NCBI RefSeq assembly: GCF_013386115.1
Contig: NZ_JACAOR010000009.1
Span: forward strand, 40,745-104,744
DNA: 64,000 nucleotides
Direction: 5' to 3'
Source of the DNA: Pseudomonas gingeri
Lineage (GTDB): Bacteria > Pseudomonadota > Gammaproteobacteria > Pseudomonadales > Pseudomonadaceae
Shown in pieces: positions 21,818-30,614 of the stretch. The translations under genes and the position numbers were made by a program. Positions within the stretch are counted from its first letter, which is position 1. Every line of letters starts with the position of its first letter. The notes under the pieces were generated by a model. The model worked only from the letters and a program-made list of their open reading frames with translations. It was not told where the DNA came from and made no database searches.

Positions 21818-22624
21818 TCAGTGCAGATCGAGCACATCCTGCATGTCGTACAGGCCGGCGGCCCGGCCATCCAGCCAAAGCGCCGCACGCACGGCCCCCT
21901 TGGCGAAGGTCATGCGGCTCGAGGCCTTGTGGGTGATCTCCAGGCGCTCGCCTTCAGTGGCGAACAACACGGTGTGATCGCCAACCACATCGCCGCCACG
22001 CACGGTGGCAAAGCCGATGGTGTTACGCGCCCGCGCCCCGACATGTCCCTCGCGACCATAGACCGCGACCTTCTGCAGATCGCGCTCCAGCGTATCGGCG
22101 ATGACCTCGCCCATGCGCATGGCCGTGCCCGAAGGCGAGTCGACCTTGTGCCGGTGATGCGTCTCGATGATCTCGATATCCGCGTCGTCGCCCAGCACTC
22201 GGGCGGTCAGCTCGAGCAGCTTCAGCGACAGGTTGACCCCGACACTGAAGTTGGCGGCGAAGACGATCGGAATATCCTTGCCCGCCTCCACCAGCAACTG
22301 CTTCTGCTCGGCGCTCAGGCCAGTGGTACCGATCACCATGGCCTTGCCGGCCTTGCGGCAGAACGCCAGGTTCTTCAGCATCACTTCCGGCAGCGTGAAG
22401 TCGATCAGCACATCGAACTCTTCAGCCACCTTCTCCAGGCCATCGGACAACGGCACGCCGATCCGCCCCAGCGAGGCCAGCTCACCGGCATCGGCACCGA
22501 CCAGGGAGCTGCCAGGACGCACGACAGCAGCCGTCAGGCCGGCAAGCGGCACCTGCAACTGCACCGCCTCGACCAGGATCTTGCCCATGCGCCCGGCGGC
22601 GCCCATCACAGCTATACGTCGCAT
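21818..22624 (-). CDS. dapB: 4-hydroxy-tetrahydrodipicolinate reductase
   Basis: NAD(P)H-dependent step of lysine and diaminopimelate synthesis. The 268 residues have the nucleotide-binding start VMGAAGRMGKILVEAV and the catalytic pattern IIETHHRHKVDSPSGTA. It follows dnaJ by 10 bases, the conserved grpE-dnaK-dnaJ-dapB-carAB order. Confidence 0.97.
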   Translation of the reverse strand: MRRIAVMGAAGRMGKILVEAVQLQVPLAGLTAAVVRPGSSLVGADAGELASLGRIGVPLSDGLEKVAEEFDVLIDFTLPEVMLKNLAFCRKAGKAMVIGTTGLSAEQKQLLVEAGKDIPIVFAANFSVGVNLSLKLLELTARVLGDDADIEIIETHHRHKVDSPSGTAMRMGEVIADTLERDLQKVAVYGREGHVGARARNTIGFATVRGGDVVGDHTVLFATEGERLEITHKASSRMTFAKGAVRAALWLDGRAAGLYDMQDVLDLH

Positions 22625-22634
22625 GATCCGCTCC

Positions 22635-23759
22635 TTACAGGTCGCCGAAGAAGCGCTTCACGCCTTCAAACCAGCCACTGGCCTTTGGCGAGTGCGAACT
22701 GTCACCGTCCAGGGACGCGCGGAACTCTTCCAGCAACTCGCGCTGACGACGGCTCAGGTTGACCGGCGTCTCGACCGCCACGCGACACATCAGGTCGCCC
22801 GCACCGCCGCCACGCACAGGGGCCACGCCCTTGCCGCGGATACGGAACTGCTTGCCGGTCTGGGTACCTTCCGGAATCTTCAGCTTGACCCGACCGTCGA
22901 GGGTCGGGATCTCCAGCTCGCCGCCCAGGGCCGAATCGACGAAACTGATCGGCACTTCGCAGAACAGGTGCTTGCCGTCACGCTGGAAGATCGCGTGCTC
23001 GCGCACATTGATCACCACGTACAGGTCGCCCGTCGGGCCGCCCTGCGCACCGGCTTCGCCTTCCCCGGACAAGCGGATGCGGTCGCCGGTATCGACACCG
23101 GCCGGCACTTTCACCGAAAGGGTCTTGTACTCTTCGACACGCCCCTGGCCATGGCAGGAGTCGCACGGGTCGGAAATGATCTTGCCCTGGCCGTGGCAGC
23201 GCGGGCAGGTCTGCTGCACCGAGAAGAAGCCCTGCTGCATCCGCACCTGGCCGATACCGCCGCAGGTCGGACAGGTGATCGGCGCGGAGCCCTTCTTGGC
23301 ACCGGAACCGTCGCACGGCTTGCAGTTGACCAGTGTCGGAACGCGAATATTCACGGTAGTCCCGCGAACTGCTTCTTCCAGGTTCAGTTCCAGGGTGTAG
23401 CGCAGGTCGCTGCCGCGCTGGGCACCACCACGGGAGCCGCCACGACCGCCACCAAAGAAATCGCTGAACACATCGCCGAAGATATCGGAGAAATTCTGCC
23501 CGCCGAAACCACCGCCGCCGCCGCCCATGCTCGGATCGACGCCAGCGTGGCCGTACTGATCGTAGGCCGCACGCTTGCTGGAATCGGACAGCACTTCGTA
23601 GGCCTCGTTGGCCTCCTTGAACAGCTCTTCCGAAGCCTTGTCATCCGGGTTGCGGTCCGGGTGATGCTTCATCGCGAGACGACGGTAAGCCTTCTTCAGC
23701 TCCGCCTCGCTAGAGCCACGCTCGACCCCCAATATTTCGTAATAGTCACGCTTTGCCAT
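22635..23759 (-). CDS. dnaJ: Chaperone protein DnaJ
   Basis: Hsp40 partner that delivers clients to DnaK and stimulates its ATPase. The 374 residues have a J domain with HPD in KHHPDRNPDD, a Gly-rich linker, four zinc-binding CxxCxGxG repeats (CDGSG, CGGIG, CHGQG, CHGQG) and the C-terminal substrate domains. ATG 23759 gives the standard MAKRDYYEILGV; a longer open frame upstream is not used. dnaK lies 160 bases upstream. Confidence 0.98.
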   Translation of the reverse strand: MAKRDYYEILGVERGSSEAELKKAYRRLAMKHHPDRNPDDKASEELFKEANEAYEVLSDSSKRAAYDQYGHAGVDPSMGGGGGGFGGQNFSDIFGDVFSDFFGGGRGGSRGGAQRGSDLRYTLELNLEEAVRGTTVNIRVPTLVNCKPCDGSGAKKGSAPITCPTCGGIGQVRMQQGFFSVQQTCPRCHGQGKIISDPCDSCHGQGRVEEYKTLSVKVPAGVDTGDRIRLSGEGEAGAQGGPTGDLYVVINVREHAIFQRDGKHLFCEVPISFVDSALGGELEIPTLDGRVKLKIPEGTQTGKQFRIRGKGVAPVRGGGAGDLMCRVAVETPVNLSRRQRELLEEFRASLDGDSSHSPKASGWFEGVKRFFGDL

Positions 23760-23830
23760 AAATCGCCCCTGAGGCCAGCATCCGAACCTTGTCGCATGCT
23801 GTAAAAATTTGCGTGTTCCAGACACGCCAA

Positions 23831-23850
23831 CGCGGGAGCAAGCTCCCGCG
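23831..23850. repeat. Short perfect palindromic hairpin between dnaK and dnaJ
   Basis: CGCGGGAGC (23831-23839), AA, GCTCCCGCG (23842-23850). No T run on either strand. It resembles the short GC palindromes common between Pseudomonas genes and may lower dnaJ expression relative to dnaK. Confidence 0.6.
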
Positions 23851-23919
23851 CGGCGACATCCTACCAGTCACCGCTGCAGAGCGGTCAACCGGCCGACCAA
23901 CAAGCAGCCCTGGTAAGGC

Positions 23920-25836
23920 TTACTTGTGATCCTTCACTTCTTCGAACTCGGCGTCGACGACGTCATCCTTGTGCGCCTCTTCCTGGGCCGGCTCCGCGCC
24001 GCCTGCTGGCTTCTCGGCCTGCTCGGCATACATCTTCTGGGCAACCGGAGCGGAAACCTTGGACAGTTCCTCGACCTTGGCCTCGATGGCGGCCTTGTCG
24101 TCGCCCTTGACGGCGGCTTCCAGGGCAACCAGGGCAGCCTCGATCGCGGTCTTCTCTTCGGCGGAGACCTTGTCACCGGCGTCGGCGATCATCTTGCGAG
24201 TCGAGTGAACCAGTGCGTCGCCCTGGTTACGGGCAGCGGCCAGCTCTTCGAACTTGCGGTCTTCTTCCGAGTTCGCTTCGGCGTCGCGGATCATCTGTTG
24301 AATTTCTTCGTCAGACAGACCGGAGTTGGCCTTGATCACGATCGACTGGGTCTTGCCGGTCGCCTTGTCCTTGGCACCTACGTGCAGGATGCCGTTGGCG
24401 TCGATGTCGAAGGTCACTTCGATCTGCGGCACGCCACGTGGAGCCGGTGGAATCTCGGCCAGGTCAAACTTGCCCAGGGACTTGTTCTGCGCAGCCTGCT
24501 TACGCTCACCTTGCAGCACGTGGATGGTCACGGCGCCCTGGTTGTCGTCGGCAGTCGAGAACACTTGCGATTTCTTGGTAGGAATCGTGGTGTTCTTCTC
24601 GATCAGCGCGGTCATCACGCCGCCCATGGTTTCGATACCCAGGGTCAGCGGGCTGACGTCGAGCAGCAGGACGTCCTTGACGTCACCGGCCAGTACCGCG
24701 CCCTGGATGGCAGCGCCCACGGCGACGGCTTCGTCAGGGTTGACGTCCTTGCGTGCTTCCTTGCCGAAGAAATCGGCAACGGTCTTCTGCACCATCGGCA
24801 TGCGGGTCTGGCCGCCGACTAGGATCACGTCGTTGATCGAGCCGACATCGATGCCGGCGTCTTTCAGGGCGATACGGCAAGGTTCGATGGTGCGCTGAAC
24901 CAGGTCTTCGACCAGCGATTCCAGCTTGGCGCGGGAGATCTTCACGTTCAGGTGCTTCGGACCGGTAGCGTCTGCAGTGATGTACGGCAGGTTGACGTCG
25001 GTCGACTGGCTCGACGACAGCTCGATCTTGGCTTTTTCGGCAGCTTCTTTCAGGCGCTGCATCGCCAGCGGGTCACCCTTGAGGTTCATGCCGCTTTCTT
25101 TCTTGAACTCGTCCACGAGGTAGTCGATCAGACGGATGTCGAAGTCTTCACCACCGAGGAAGGTGTCACCGTTGGTTGCCAGTACTTCGAACTGGTGCTC
25201 GCCATCGACTTCGGCGATTTCGATCACGGAAACGTCGAAGGTACCGCCACCCAGGTCATACACGATCACGGTGTGATCGCCACGGGCCTTGTCCATGCCG
25301 TAGGCCAGGGCAGCCGCGGTCGGTTCGTTGATGATGCGCTTGACGTCCAGACCGGCGATACGGCCGGCGTCCTTGGTCGCCTGGCGCTGGCTGTCGTTGA
25401 AGTAGGCCGGAACGGTGATCACCGCTTCGGTCACAGGCTCGCCGAGGTAGTCTTCGGCGGTCTTCTTCATCTTCTTCAGCACTTCGGCCGAAATCTGTGG
25501 CGGAGCCATTTTCTGGCCGCTTACTTCAACCCAGGCGTCACCGTTGTCGGCCTTGGCGATCTTGTAAGGCACCATCTGGATGTCTTTCTGAACGACGTCT
25601 TCTTCGAAACGACGACCGATCAGACGCTTCACCGCGTACAGGGTGTTATGCGGATTGGTCACCGCCTGGCGCTTGGCCGACTGGCCGACCAGGATTTCGC
25701 CGTCGTTGGCGTAGGCGATGATCGAAGGCGTGGTACGCGCGCCTTCGGCGTTCTCAATAACTTTTGGCTGACCGTTTTCCATGACCGAGACGCACGAGTT
25801 GGTGGTCCCCAGGTCGATACCGATAATTTTGCCCAT
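23920..25836 (-). CDS. dnaK: Chaperone protein DnaK (Hsp70)
   Basis: ATP-driven Hsp70 for folding and stress recovery. The 638 residues begin MGKIIGIDLGTTNSCVSV; the nucleotide domain has DLGGGTFDVS, and the C terminus is the acidic, Ala/Gln-rich tail ending in DVVDAEFEEVKDHK. ATG 25836 follows GGGAGAGTGAA; the 20-residue upstream extension is not used. Its own sigma-32 promoter is visible at 25914-25941. Confidence 0.98.
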   Translation of the reverse strand: MGKIIGIDLGTTNSCVSVMENGQPKVIENAEGARTTPSIIAYANDGEILVGQSAKRQAVTNPHNTLYAVKRLIGRRFEEDVVQKDIQMVPYKIAKADNGDAWVEVSGQKMAPPQISAEVLKKMKKTAEDYLGEPVTEAVITVPAYFNDSQRQATKDAGRIAGLDVKRIINEPTAAALAYGMDKARGDHTVIVYDLGGGTFDVSVIEIAEVDGEHQFEVLATNGDTFLGGEDFDIRLIDYLVDEFKKESGMNLKGDPLAMQRLKEAAEKAKIELSSSQSTDVNLPYITADATGPKHLNVKISRAKLESLVEDLVQRTIEPCRIALKDAGIDVGSINDVILVGGQTRMPMVQKTVADFFGKEARKDVNPDEAVAVGAAIQGAVLAGDVKDVLLLDVSPLTLGIETMGGVMTALIEKNTTIPTKKSQVFSTADDNQGAVTIHVLQGERKQAAQNKSLGKFDLAEIPPAPRGVPQIEVTFDIDANGILHVGAKDKATGKTQSIVIKANSGLSDEEIQQMIRDAEANSEEDRKFEELAAARNQGDALVHSTRKMIADAGDKVSAEEKTAIEAALVALEAAVKGDDKAAIEAKVEELSKVSAPVAQKMYAEQAEKPAGGAEPAQEEAHKDDVVDAEFEEVKDHK

Positions 25837-25913
25837 TTCACTCTCCCGAAACTTTGATTTTTTTGCCGCAGCGGTTATGGCCAACTGCGGTAGCACTTAA
25901 ACGCTTGACTTAT

Positions 25914-25941
25914 AGATGGGGGCCTTGCGGCCGATTTCAAG
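25914..25941 (-). promoter_or_regulatory. Sigma-32 heat-shock promoter of dnaK
   Basis: On the minus strand CTTGAAA (25941-25935) is followed after 13 bases by CCCCATCT (25921-25914), matching the sigma-32 consensus CTTGAAA-N13-CCCCAT. The -35 element overlaps the grpE stop codon. Confidence 0.85.
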
Positions 25942-26503
25942 CCTGCTCGTCAATCGTCGGCGAAACCGGTGCAACCGCCTTGCTCACCACGACCATCGCC
26001 GGGCGCAGCAGGCGACCATTGAGCTGGTAACCCTTCTGGAACACTTTCAGGACGCTGTTCGGCTCGACGTCGGCGCTCTCCTGCATGGCCATGGCCTGGT
26101 GCAGCGAGGCGTTGAACGGTTCGCCGTGCGGGTCGATGGCTTCCAGCTGATAACGCTTGAGGGTGTCCTGGAACATCTTCAGGGTCAGCTCGATGCCTTC
26201 GCGCATCGGGCGAATGCTTTCATCGTCCGGGTTGGACAGATCCAGGCCACGCTCCAGGCTGTCGATGATCGGCAGCAGGTCGCCGGCGAACTTCTCCAGC
26301 GCGAACTTGTGCGCCTTCTCGACATCCTGCTCGGCACGGCGGCGGATGTTCTGCAGGTCGGCGGCGACGCGCAGCGCTTGGTCATTCGCGCCAGCCAGTT
26401 GCTCTTCAAGCACCTGCACGCGAGTGGCCAGGTCGTCGCTCGAAGCGTCGGCGGCCTGGTTGGCCTCTTGATTTTGCGAATCCAGATTCTGTTCGTCAGC
26501 CAT
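25937..26503 (-). CDS. grpE: Nucleotide exchange factor GrpE
   Basis: Releases ADP from DnaK. The 188 residues have a polar N-terminal segment, a long coiled coil (about 30-85) and a C-terminal beta domain ending with the family pattern GYQLNGRLLRPAMVVVSK. ATG 26503 follows a perfect AAGGAGG. First gene of the grpE-dnaK-dnaJ heat-shock cluster, with a sigma-32 promoter at 26557-26585. Confidence 0.97.
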   Translation of the reverse strand: MADEQNLDSQNQEANQAADASSDDLATRVQVLEEQLAGANDQALRVAADLQNIRRRAEQDVEKAHKFALEKFAGDLLPIIDSLERGLDLSNPDDESIRPMREGIELTLKMFQDTLKRYQLEAIDPHGEPFNASLHQAMAMQESADVEPNSVLKVFQKGYQLNGRLLRPAMVVVSKAVAPVSPTIDEQA

Positions 26504-26556
26504 AAAAAACCTCCTTTCAATATCGTCCGCGAGCCGGGCCCGCGCTTCTGCCCAGG

Positions 26557-26585
26557 TATATGGGGCCGCATTTTGCAGGTTCAAG
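26557..26585 (-). promoter_or_regulatory. Sigma-32 heat-shock promoter of grpE
   Basis: On the minus strand CTTGAAC (26585-26579), a 13-base spacer, then CCCCATATA (26565-26557). It lies 54 bases before the grpE start and fits the sigma-32 consensus. Confidence 0.87.
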
Positions 26586-26674
26586 GGCCCCGGTGCATAC
26601 CACGGACCAAGTGGTACATTCCGCCTGGCACTAAAAAATGCCGCCATTCAAGCGAATCGAGCTAAGCCCGGGCA

Positions 26675-26711
26675 TTGTCAGTCGAATTCAAAACACTGTA
26701 TAAATAACCAG
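26675..26711 (+). promoter_or_regulatory. recN promoter with overlapping LexA box
   Basis: TTGTCA (26675-26680), an 18-base spacer and TATAAA (26699-26704) make a sigma-70-type promoter. CTGTATAAATAACCAG (26696-26711) fits the LexA consensus CTG-N10-CAG and covers the -10 box. recN starts 24 bases further on, so SOS control is expected. Confidence 0.88.
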
Positions 26712-26735
26712 ACCTAAAGCCTGGGAGCGGCCTTC

Positions 26736-28409
26736 ATGCTGGTGCACCTGTCCGTACACAACTACGCAATCGTTGAACATCTCGATCTCGAACTGGATCG
26801 CGGGATGAGCGTCATCACGGGCGAAACCGGCGCCGGCAAGTCGATCATGCTCGACGCCCTCGGGCTGACCCTGGGCGATCGCGCCGACAGCGGCGTGGTA
26901 CGCCCGGGTGCGGACAAGGCCGACATTCTCGCCACCTTCGACCTGGAAGACATTCCGGAAGCCCGCAGCTGGCTGGCCGAACGCGACCTGGACAATGACG
27001 GCCCGTGCATCCTGCGCCGGGTGATCACCGCCGAAGGCCGTTCCCGTGGCTATATCAATGGCTCGCCCTGCCCCCAGGGCGACCTCAAGGCCCTGGGCGA
27101 ACTGCTGATCGATATCCACAGCCAGCACGAACACCAGTCCCTGCTGAAGACCGACACCCATCGACGCCTGCTCGACGAATATGCCGGGGCCACCGATCTC
27201 GCCCGCCAGGTGCAGCTCGCGGCCCAGCGCTGGCGCCAGACCCGCCAGGAACTGGAGCGCCTCTCCAATTCCGGCGACGAACAACGGGCCCGCCACCAGT
27301 TGCTCAGCTATCAGCTGGAAGAGCTGGAAAACCTCGGCCTCGGGGAAAACGAGCTGGAGGACCTGGAACAGGAACATAAGAACCTGACCAATGCCGAGAC
27401 CCTGCTAGGCATCTGCCGGCAAGTGGTCGAACAATGCAGCGAGAGCGATTCGGGCAACGTGCTCAACGCCCTCACCGCCAGCCTCAATCGCCTGGGCAGC
27501 GTCAGCAACGGCTCCGGCGCACTGGGCGAAGCCACCAACCTGCTGGCCAGCGCGCAGATCCAGGTGGAAGAAGCCGTCGGCGAACTGAACCGTTTCCTCG
27601 ACCACTTCGATGCCGATCCGGCACGCCTGCAGCAGCTCGAAGAACGACTGGACGCGATCTACACCCTGGCCCGCAAGCACCGCATCCAGCCCACCGAAGT
27701 CGCCACCCTGCAACAGAAGCTGCTGGATGAAATCGAAACCCTGAACGCCAACGACGAGGCCATCGAGCGCCTCGGCGACGAACTGGCCTCCTACGCCCGG
27801 CATTATCAGGAGCGCGCGCGGGAACTCAGCGATCTGCGCCATCAGGCCGCCACCGGCCTGGCCAGCGCCGTCGAACAGGAAATCCAGCGCCTGGGCATGC
27901 CCGGCGGGCGCTTCAGCATCGAACTGCACGCCAACACCAGCAGCGAACCCCTGCCTTATGGGCTGGAACAGGTCGAATTGCTGGTCAGCGCCAACCCGGG
28001 CCAGCCACTCAAGGCCCTGGCCAAGGTTGCATCGGGCGGCGAGCTGTCACGCATCAGCCTGGCCATCCAGGTGATTACCGCGCAGACCTCGCGCATCCCG
28101 ACCCTGGTATTCGACGAAGTCGACGTGGGCATCGGCGGCCCGACGGCGGAAATCGTCGGCCAGTTGCTGCGTCGCCTGGGTGAACGCGGGCAAGTGCTGA
28201 CGGTCACCCACCTGCCGCAAGTCGCGGCCCAGGGCCATCATCACCTGTTCGTACACAAGGTGCGTGGCAACGATGCCACCCACACCGCCGTTTCCAAGTT
28301 GAGCAAGACTGAACGGGTTGAGGAAGTCGCACGCATGCTCGGCGGCATCGACCTGACCAAGGAATCCCTGGCGCACGCCAAGAAGATGGTCGTTACCGCG
28401 AAAATCTAG
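26736..28409 (+). CDS. recN: DNA repair protein RecN
   Basis: SMC-like ATPase for double-strand break repair. The 557 residues have Walker A GETGAGKS (29-36), a central coiled coil (about 160-370), the ABC signature in KVASGGELSRISLAIQ and Walker B TLVFDEVDVGIGG. It is divergent from grpE and preceded by a LexA box. The downstream terminator is shared with fur. Confidence 0.98.
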   Translation: MLVHLSVHNYAIVEHLDLELDRGMSVITGETGAGKSIMLDALGLTLGDRADSGVVRPGADKADILATFDLEDIPEARSWLAERDLDNDGPCILRRVITAEGRSRGYINGSPCPQGDLKALGELLIDIHSQHEHQSLLKTDTHRRLLDEYAGATDLARQVQLAAQRWRQTRQELERLSNSGDEQRARHQLLSYQLEELENLGLGENELEDLEQEHKNLTNAETLLGICRQVVEQCSESDSGNVLNALTASLNRLGSVSNGSGALGEATNLLASAQIQVEEAVGELNRFLDHFDADPARLQQLEERLDAIYTLARKHRIQPTEVATLQQKLLDEIETLNANDEAIERLGDELASYARHYQERARELSDLRHQAATGLASAVEQEIQRLGMPGGRFSIELHANTSSEPLPYGLEQVELLVSANPGQPLKALAKVASGGELSRISLAIQVITAQTSRIPTLVFDEVDVGIGGPTAEIVGQLLRRLGERGQVLTVTHLPQVAAQGHHHLFVHKVRGNDATHTAVSKLSKTERVEEVARMLGGIDLTKESLAHAKKMVVTAKI

Positions 28410-28460
28410 GCATTCGACATCTTCAGGCGACCTATTCAGGCGACAAAAACATCAGGTAAC

Positions 28461-28494
28461 AAAAAGCACGAAGGCGACCCTGAGGTCGCCTTCG
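28461..28494 (-). terminator. Terminator between recN and fur
   Basis: CGAAGGCGACC (28469-28479), loop CTGA, GGTCGCCTTCG (28484-28494): a perfect 11-bp stem. On the minus strand a T5 tract lies three bases past the stem, so it best serves fur; it may also stop recN. Confidence 0.8.
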
Positions 28495-28527
28495 ATCGTT
28501 TCACGGGCCTGGGCCCGCGCGACATGC

Positions 28528-28932
28528 TTATTTTTTCTTGCGCACGTACAACACCAGGTTGTGGTCCACCAGCTCGACGCCATGCTCCTCGGCAATGGCC
28601 TTCTGCAGCTTCTCGATCTCCGGGCTGACGAACTCGACGACAGCTCCAGTTTCCACATCGACCATATGATCGTGGTGACCGCTGTCCGCCAGTTCGAATA
28701 CCGCGTGGCCGCCATCGAAGTTATGGCGAACCACCAGTCCGGCCGCTTCGAATTGGGTCAGGACACGGTAGACCGTGGCCAGACCAACGTCCTCGCCAGC
28801 CTCCATCAGCGCCTTGTAGACATCCTCGGCGCTCATGTGACGCTGCTCGGCAGAGTCCAGCATTTGCAGAATCTTGACCCGCGGCAGAGTCACCTTTAAG
28901 CCGGCTTTACGTAGTTCGCTATTTTCAACCAT
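28528..28932 (-). CDS. fur: Ferric uptake regulator Fur
   Basis: Iron-dependent repressor of siderophore and iron uptake genes. The 134 residues comprise a winged helix (about 1-82, with GLATVYRVL) and a dimer domain with the metal ligands HHDH. There is not a single cysteine, so the Cys-based structural zinc site of E. coli Fur is absent. It is divergent from bamE, the known fur-omlA arrangement in Pseudomonas. Confidence 0.97.
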   Translation of the reverse strand: MVENSELRKAGLKVTLPRVKILQMLDSAEQRHMSAEDVYKALMEAGEDVGLATVYRVLTQFEAAGLVVRHNFDGGHAVFELADSGHHDHMVDVETGAVVEFVSPEIEKLQKAIAEEHGVELVDHNLVLYVRKKK

Positions 28933-29029
28933 GGTCAGCTTTCTCGCGATGCTGCTTCGCAGCTTCTCTTAATACGGGTATGATCGGGGTTTACGTTGTC
29001 CCAGCCAAGATAGTGGAAGTCGCCCACCG

Positions 29030-29557
29030 ATGCAAAACACCAAGCTCTTGCTAACCAGTTTTACCTTAGTGGGACTGCTCGCACTCGCCGGTTGTTCATT
29101 CCCCGGGGTTTACAAAATCGACATCCAGCAGGGCAATGTCGTCACGCAGGACATGATAGACCAGTTACGCCCGGGAATGACCCGCAAGCAAGTAAGGTTT
29201 ATCATGGGCAACCCCCTGCTGACCGACACATTCCACGCCAATCGCTGGGATTACCTGTATAGCCTGCAGCCCGGTGGCGGTGAACGCCAACAGGAACGTG
29301 TCAGCCTGATCTTCAACGACAACGACCAACTCGCAAGCCTGTCGGGCGACTTCATGCCCGGCGTGAGTCGCGACGAAGCCATTCTCGGCAAGGACAACGC
29401 CAACACCGTTGATACCCCGGCCCAGAATGCTGAAAAACCGAAACCAGAGAAGCCGGCCAAACCAGGTTCGCTGCTCGACCAGATCCAGAAAGACGTCGAT
29501 GGCGTGAAAGCCGTGCCGGTGCCGACACCGGAACCGCTGGACACCTCGCCGCAGTAA
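29030..29557 (+). CDS. bamE: Outer membrane assembly lipoprotein BamE (OmlA/SmpA family)
   Basis: Lipoprotein of the BAM complex that inserts outer membrane proteins. The 175 residues have a signal peptide with lipobox LALAGC (lipidated Cys22) and the SmpA/OmlA domain with LRPGMTRKQVRFIMGNP. The C-terminal third (about 125-175) is Lys/Pro-rich and longer than in E. coli BamE. A good terminator follows 13 bases past the stop. Confidence 0.96.
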   Translation: MQNTKLLLTSFTLVGLLALAGCSFPGVYKIDIQQGNVVTQDMIDQLRPGMTRKQVRFIMGNPLLTDTFHANRWDYLYSLQPGGGERQQERVSLIFNDNDQLASLSGDFMPGVSRDEAILGKDNANTVDTPAQNAEKPKPEKPAKPGSLLDQIQKDVDGVKAVPVPTPEPLDTSPQ

Positions 29558-29570
29558 TCCGCGACACAAT

Positions 29571-29597
29571 AAAAAGCCCGGCATGTCCGGGCTTTTT
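29571..29597 (+). terminator. Terminator of bamE
   Basis: AAAAAGCCCGG (29571-29581), loop CATGT, CCGGGCTTTTT (29587-29597). The flanking A and T tracts let it work on both strands; rnfH converges on it from the other side. Confidence 0.9.
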
Positions 29598-29634
29598 ATT
29601 GCCTGAAAAAATCCCCGGCCCACGCCTCTGTTTT

Positions 29635-29722
29635 GTAGGAGCCGGCTTGCTGGCGATAGCGGCTGATCAGCCAGCATCGTGGTCGACTGACACCAAGCCA
29701 TCGCCAGCAAGCCGGCTCCTAC
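29635..29722. repeat. REPIN (paired REP sequences)
   Basis: GTAGGAGCCGGCTTGCTGG begins the left arm (29635-29657); an exact inverted copy fills 29700-29722. It sits between the convergent bamE and rnfH genes. Variant of the element at 21711, with TTGCTGG in place of TTGCCGG in both arms, so the two arms have changed together. Confidence 0.9.
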
Positions 29723-29745
29723 GGTACTGCTGCGCAAGACAACGG

Positions 29746-30060
29746 CTACAGATTCTGCGCCCGGGCCCTGGCCGCCTTTTCCGCGCGCAGGCGCCGCACC
29801 TCTTTCGGGTCGGCCAGCAGCGGCCGGTAGATCTCGATGCGATCACCCTCTGCCACAGCCCGGACCTCGGGATCGGCGATCACCTTGCCAAAGATCCCCA
29901 GCGGGCAATTCGACAGATCGACCCCGGGAAACGCCTGCGCCATTTTCGACAACTCGACAGCAGCCCGCAGCGTCGTCCCCGCGGGAACCGAAATCGCCAG
30001 CAGGCACTGGCGGCCGGCCTCGGCATACACCACTTCCAGCGAGACAGGAGCGTCAGCCAT
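29746..30060 (-). CDS. rnfH: RnfH-family ubiquitin-like protein (YfjF/PasI family)
   Basis: 104-residue member of the UPF0125/RnfH family with a beta-grasp fold. It starts MADAPVSLEVVYA and has the family stretch GDRIEIYRPLLADPKEVRR before a basic tail. ATG 30060 overlaps the end of ratA by 8 bases. In E. coli the neighbouring pair ratA-ratB has been described as a toxin-antitoxin module (also pasT-pasI); whether that holds here cannot be read from the sequence. Confidence 0.9.
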   Translation of the reverse strand: MADAPVSLEVVYAEAGRQCLLAISVPAGTTLRAAVELSKMAQAFPGVDLSNCPLGIFGKVIADPEVRAVAEGDRIEIYRPLLADPKEVRRLRAEKAARARAQNL

Positions 30061-30487
30061 GGAGCTGCTTGGCCCGCTGGCAGAAAGCATCCACCAGGGT
30101 ATTGGCTGCCTGGTTGAACAACGGCCCGAGGGTCGCCCGGACAATGGGCCCGGCATAATCGAAGGTCAGGTCCAGGCTGATCTTGCAGGCCTTTTCCCCC
30201 AGGGGCTTGAACACCCAGACACCGTGCAACTGGGTGAAAGGTCCCTCTTCCAGGTTCATCTCGATCGACTGCCCCGGCACCAGCGTATTGCGGGTGACGA
30301 ACTGCTGGCTCAGGCCGCCCTTGGCCACCCCCAGCGTGGCGCGCATGTGCACGTCCGAGCTTTCCAGCACCTGGGCCGTCGAGCACCACGGCAGAAACTC
30401 CGGGTAACGCGCGACGTCGTTCACCAGGTCATAAAGCGCCTGTGCCGGATAGGGCAGCAGGGCCGAACGTTGAATATGGGTCGTCAT
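30053..30487 (-). CDS. ratA: RatA/COQ10 family START-domain protein
   Basis: 144-residue START/polyketide-cyclase-like fold with the family pattern LYDLVNDVARYPEFLPWC (about 17-34). E. coli RatA was reported to block 70S formation; the mitochondrial relatives (COQ10) bind ubiquinone, so a quinone-related role is equally possible. ATG 30487 gives the standard MTTHIQRSALL start. It is divergent from smpB, a conserved arrangement. Confidence 0.9.
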   Translation of the reverse strand: MTTHIQRSALLPYPAQALYDLVNDVARYPEFLPWCSTAQVLESSDVHMRATLGVAKGGLSQQFVTRNTLVPGQSIEMNLEEGPFTQLHGVWVFKPLGEKACKISLDLTFDYAGPIVRATLGPLFNQAANTLVDAFCQRAKQLHG

Positions 30488-30599
30488 GTCAGCGTTGATT
30501 CCACGGCTGGGCGGCAAACAAAAGTGGGCGCATTGTCCGGGATTCATCCTACGCGCTCAAGCACGCAGCTTCACCGTAGCCGACTGACGCGCAACCCCC

Positions 30600-30605
30600 T
30601 ATAAT
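30600..30605 (+). promoter_or_regulatory. -10 box of smpB, giving a near-leaderless mRNA
   Basis: A perfect TATAAT ends only 9 bases before the smpB ATG at 30615. Transcription would begin about 0-3 bases from the start codon, and no Shine-Dalgarno sequence lies between. I see no good -35 hexamer at 16-18 bases. Confidence 0.6.
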
Positions 30606-30614
30606 GCCGCCCCT

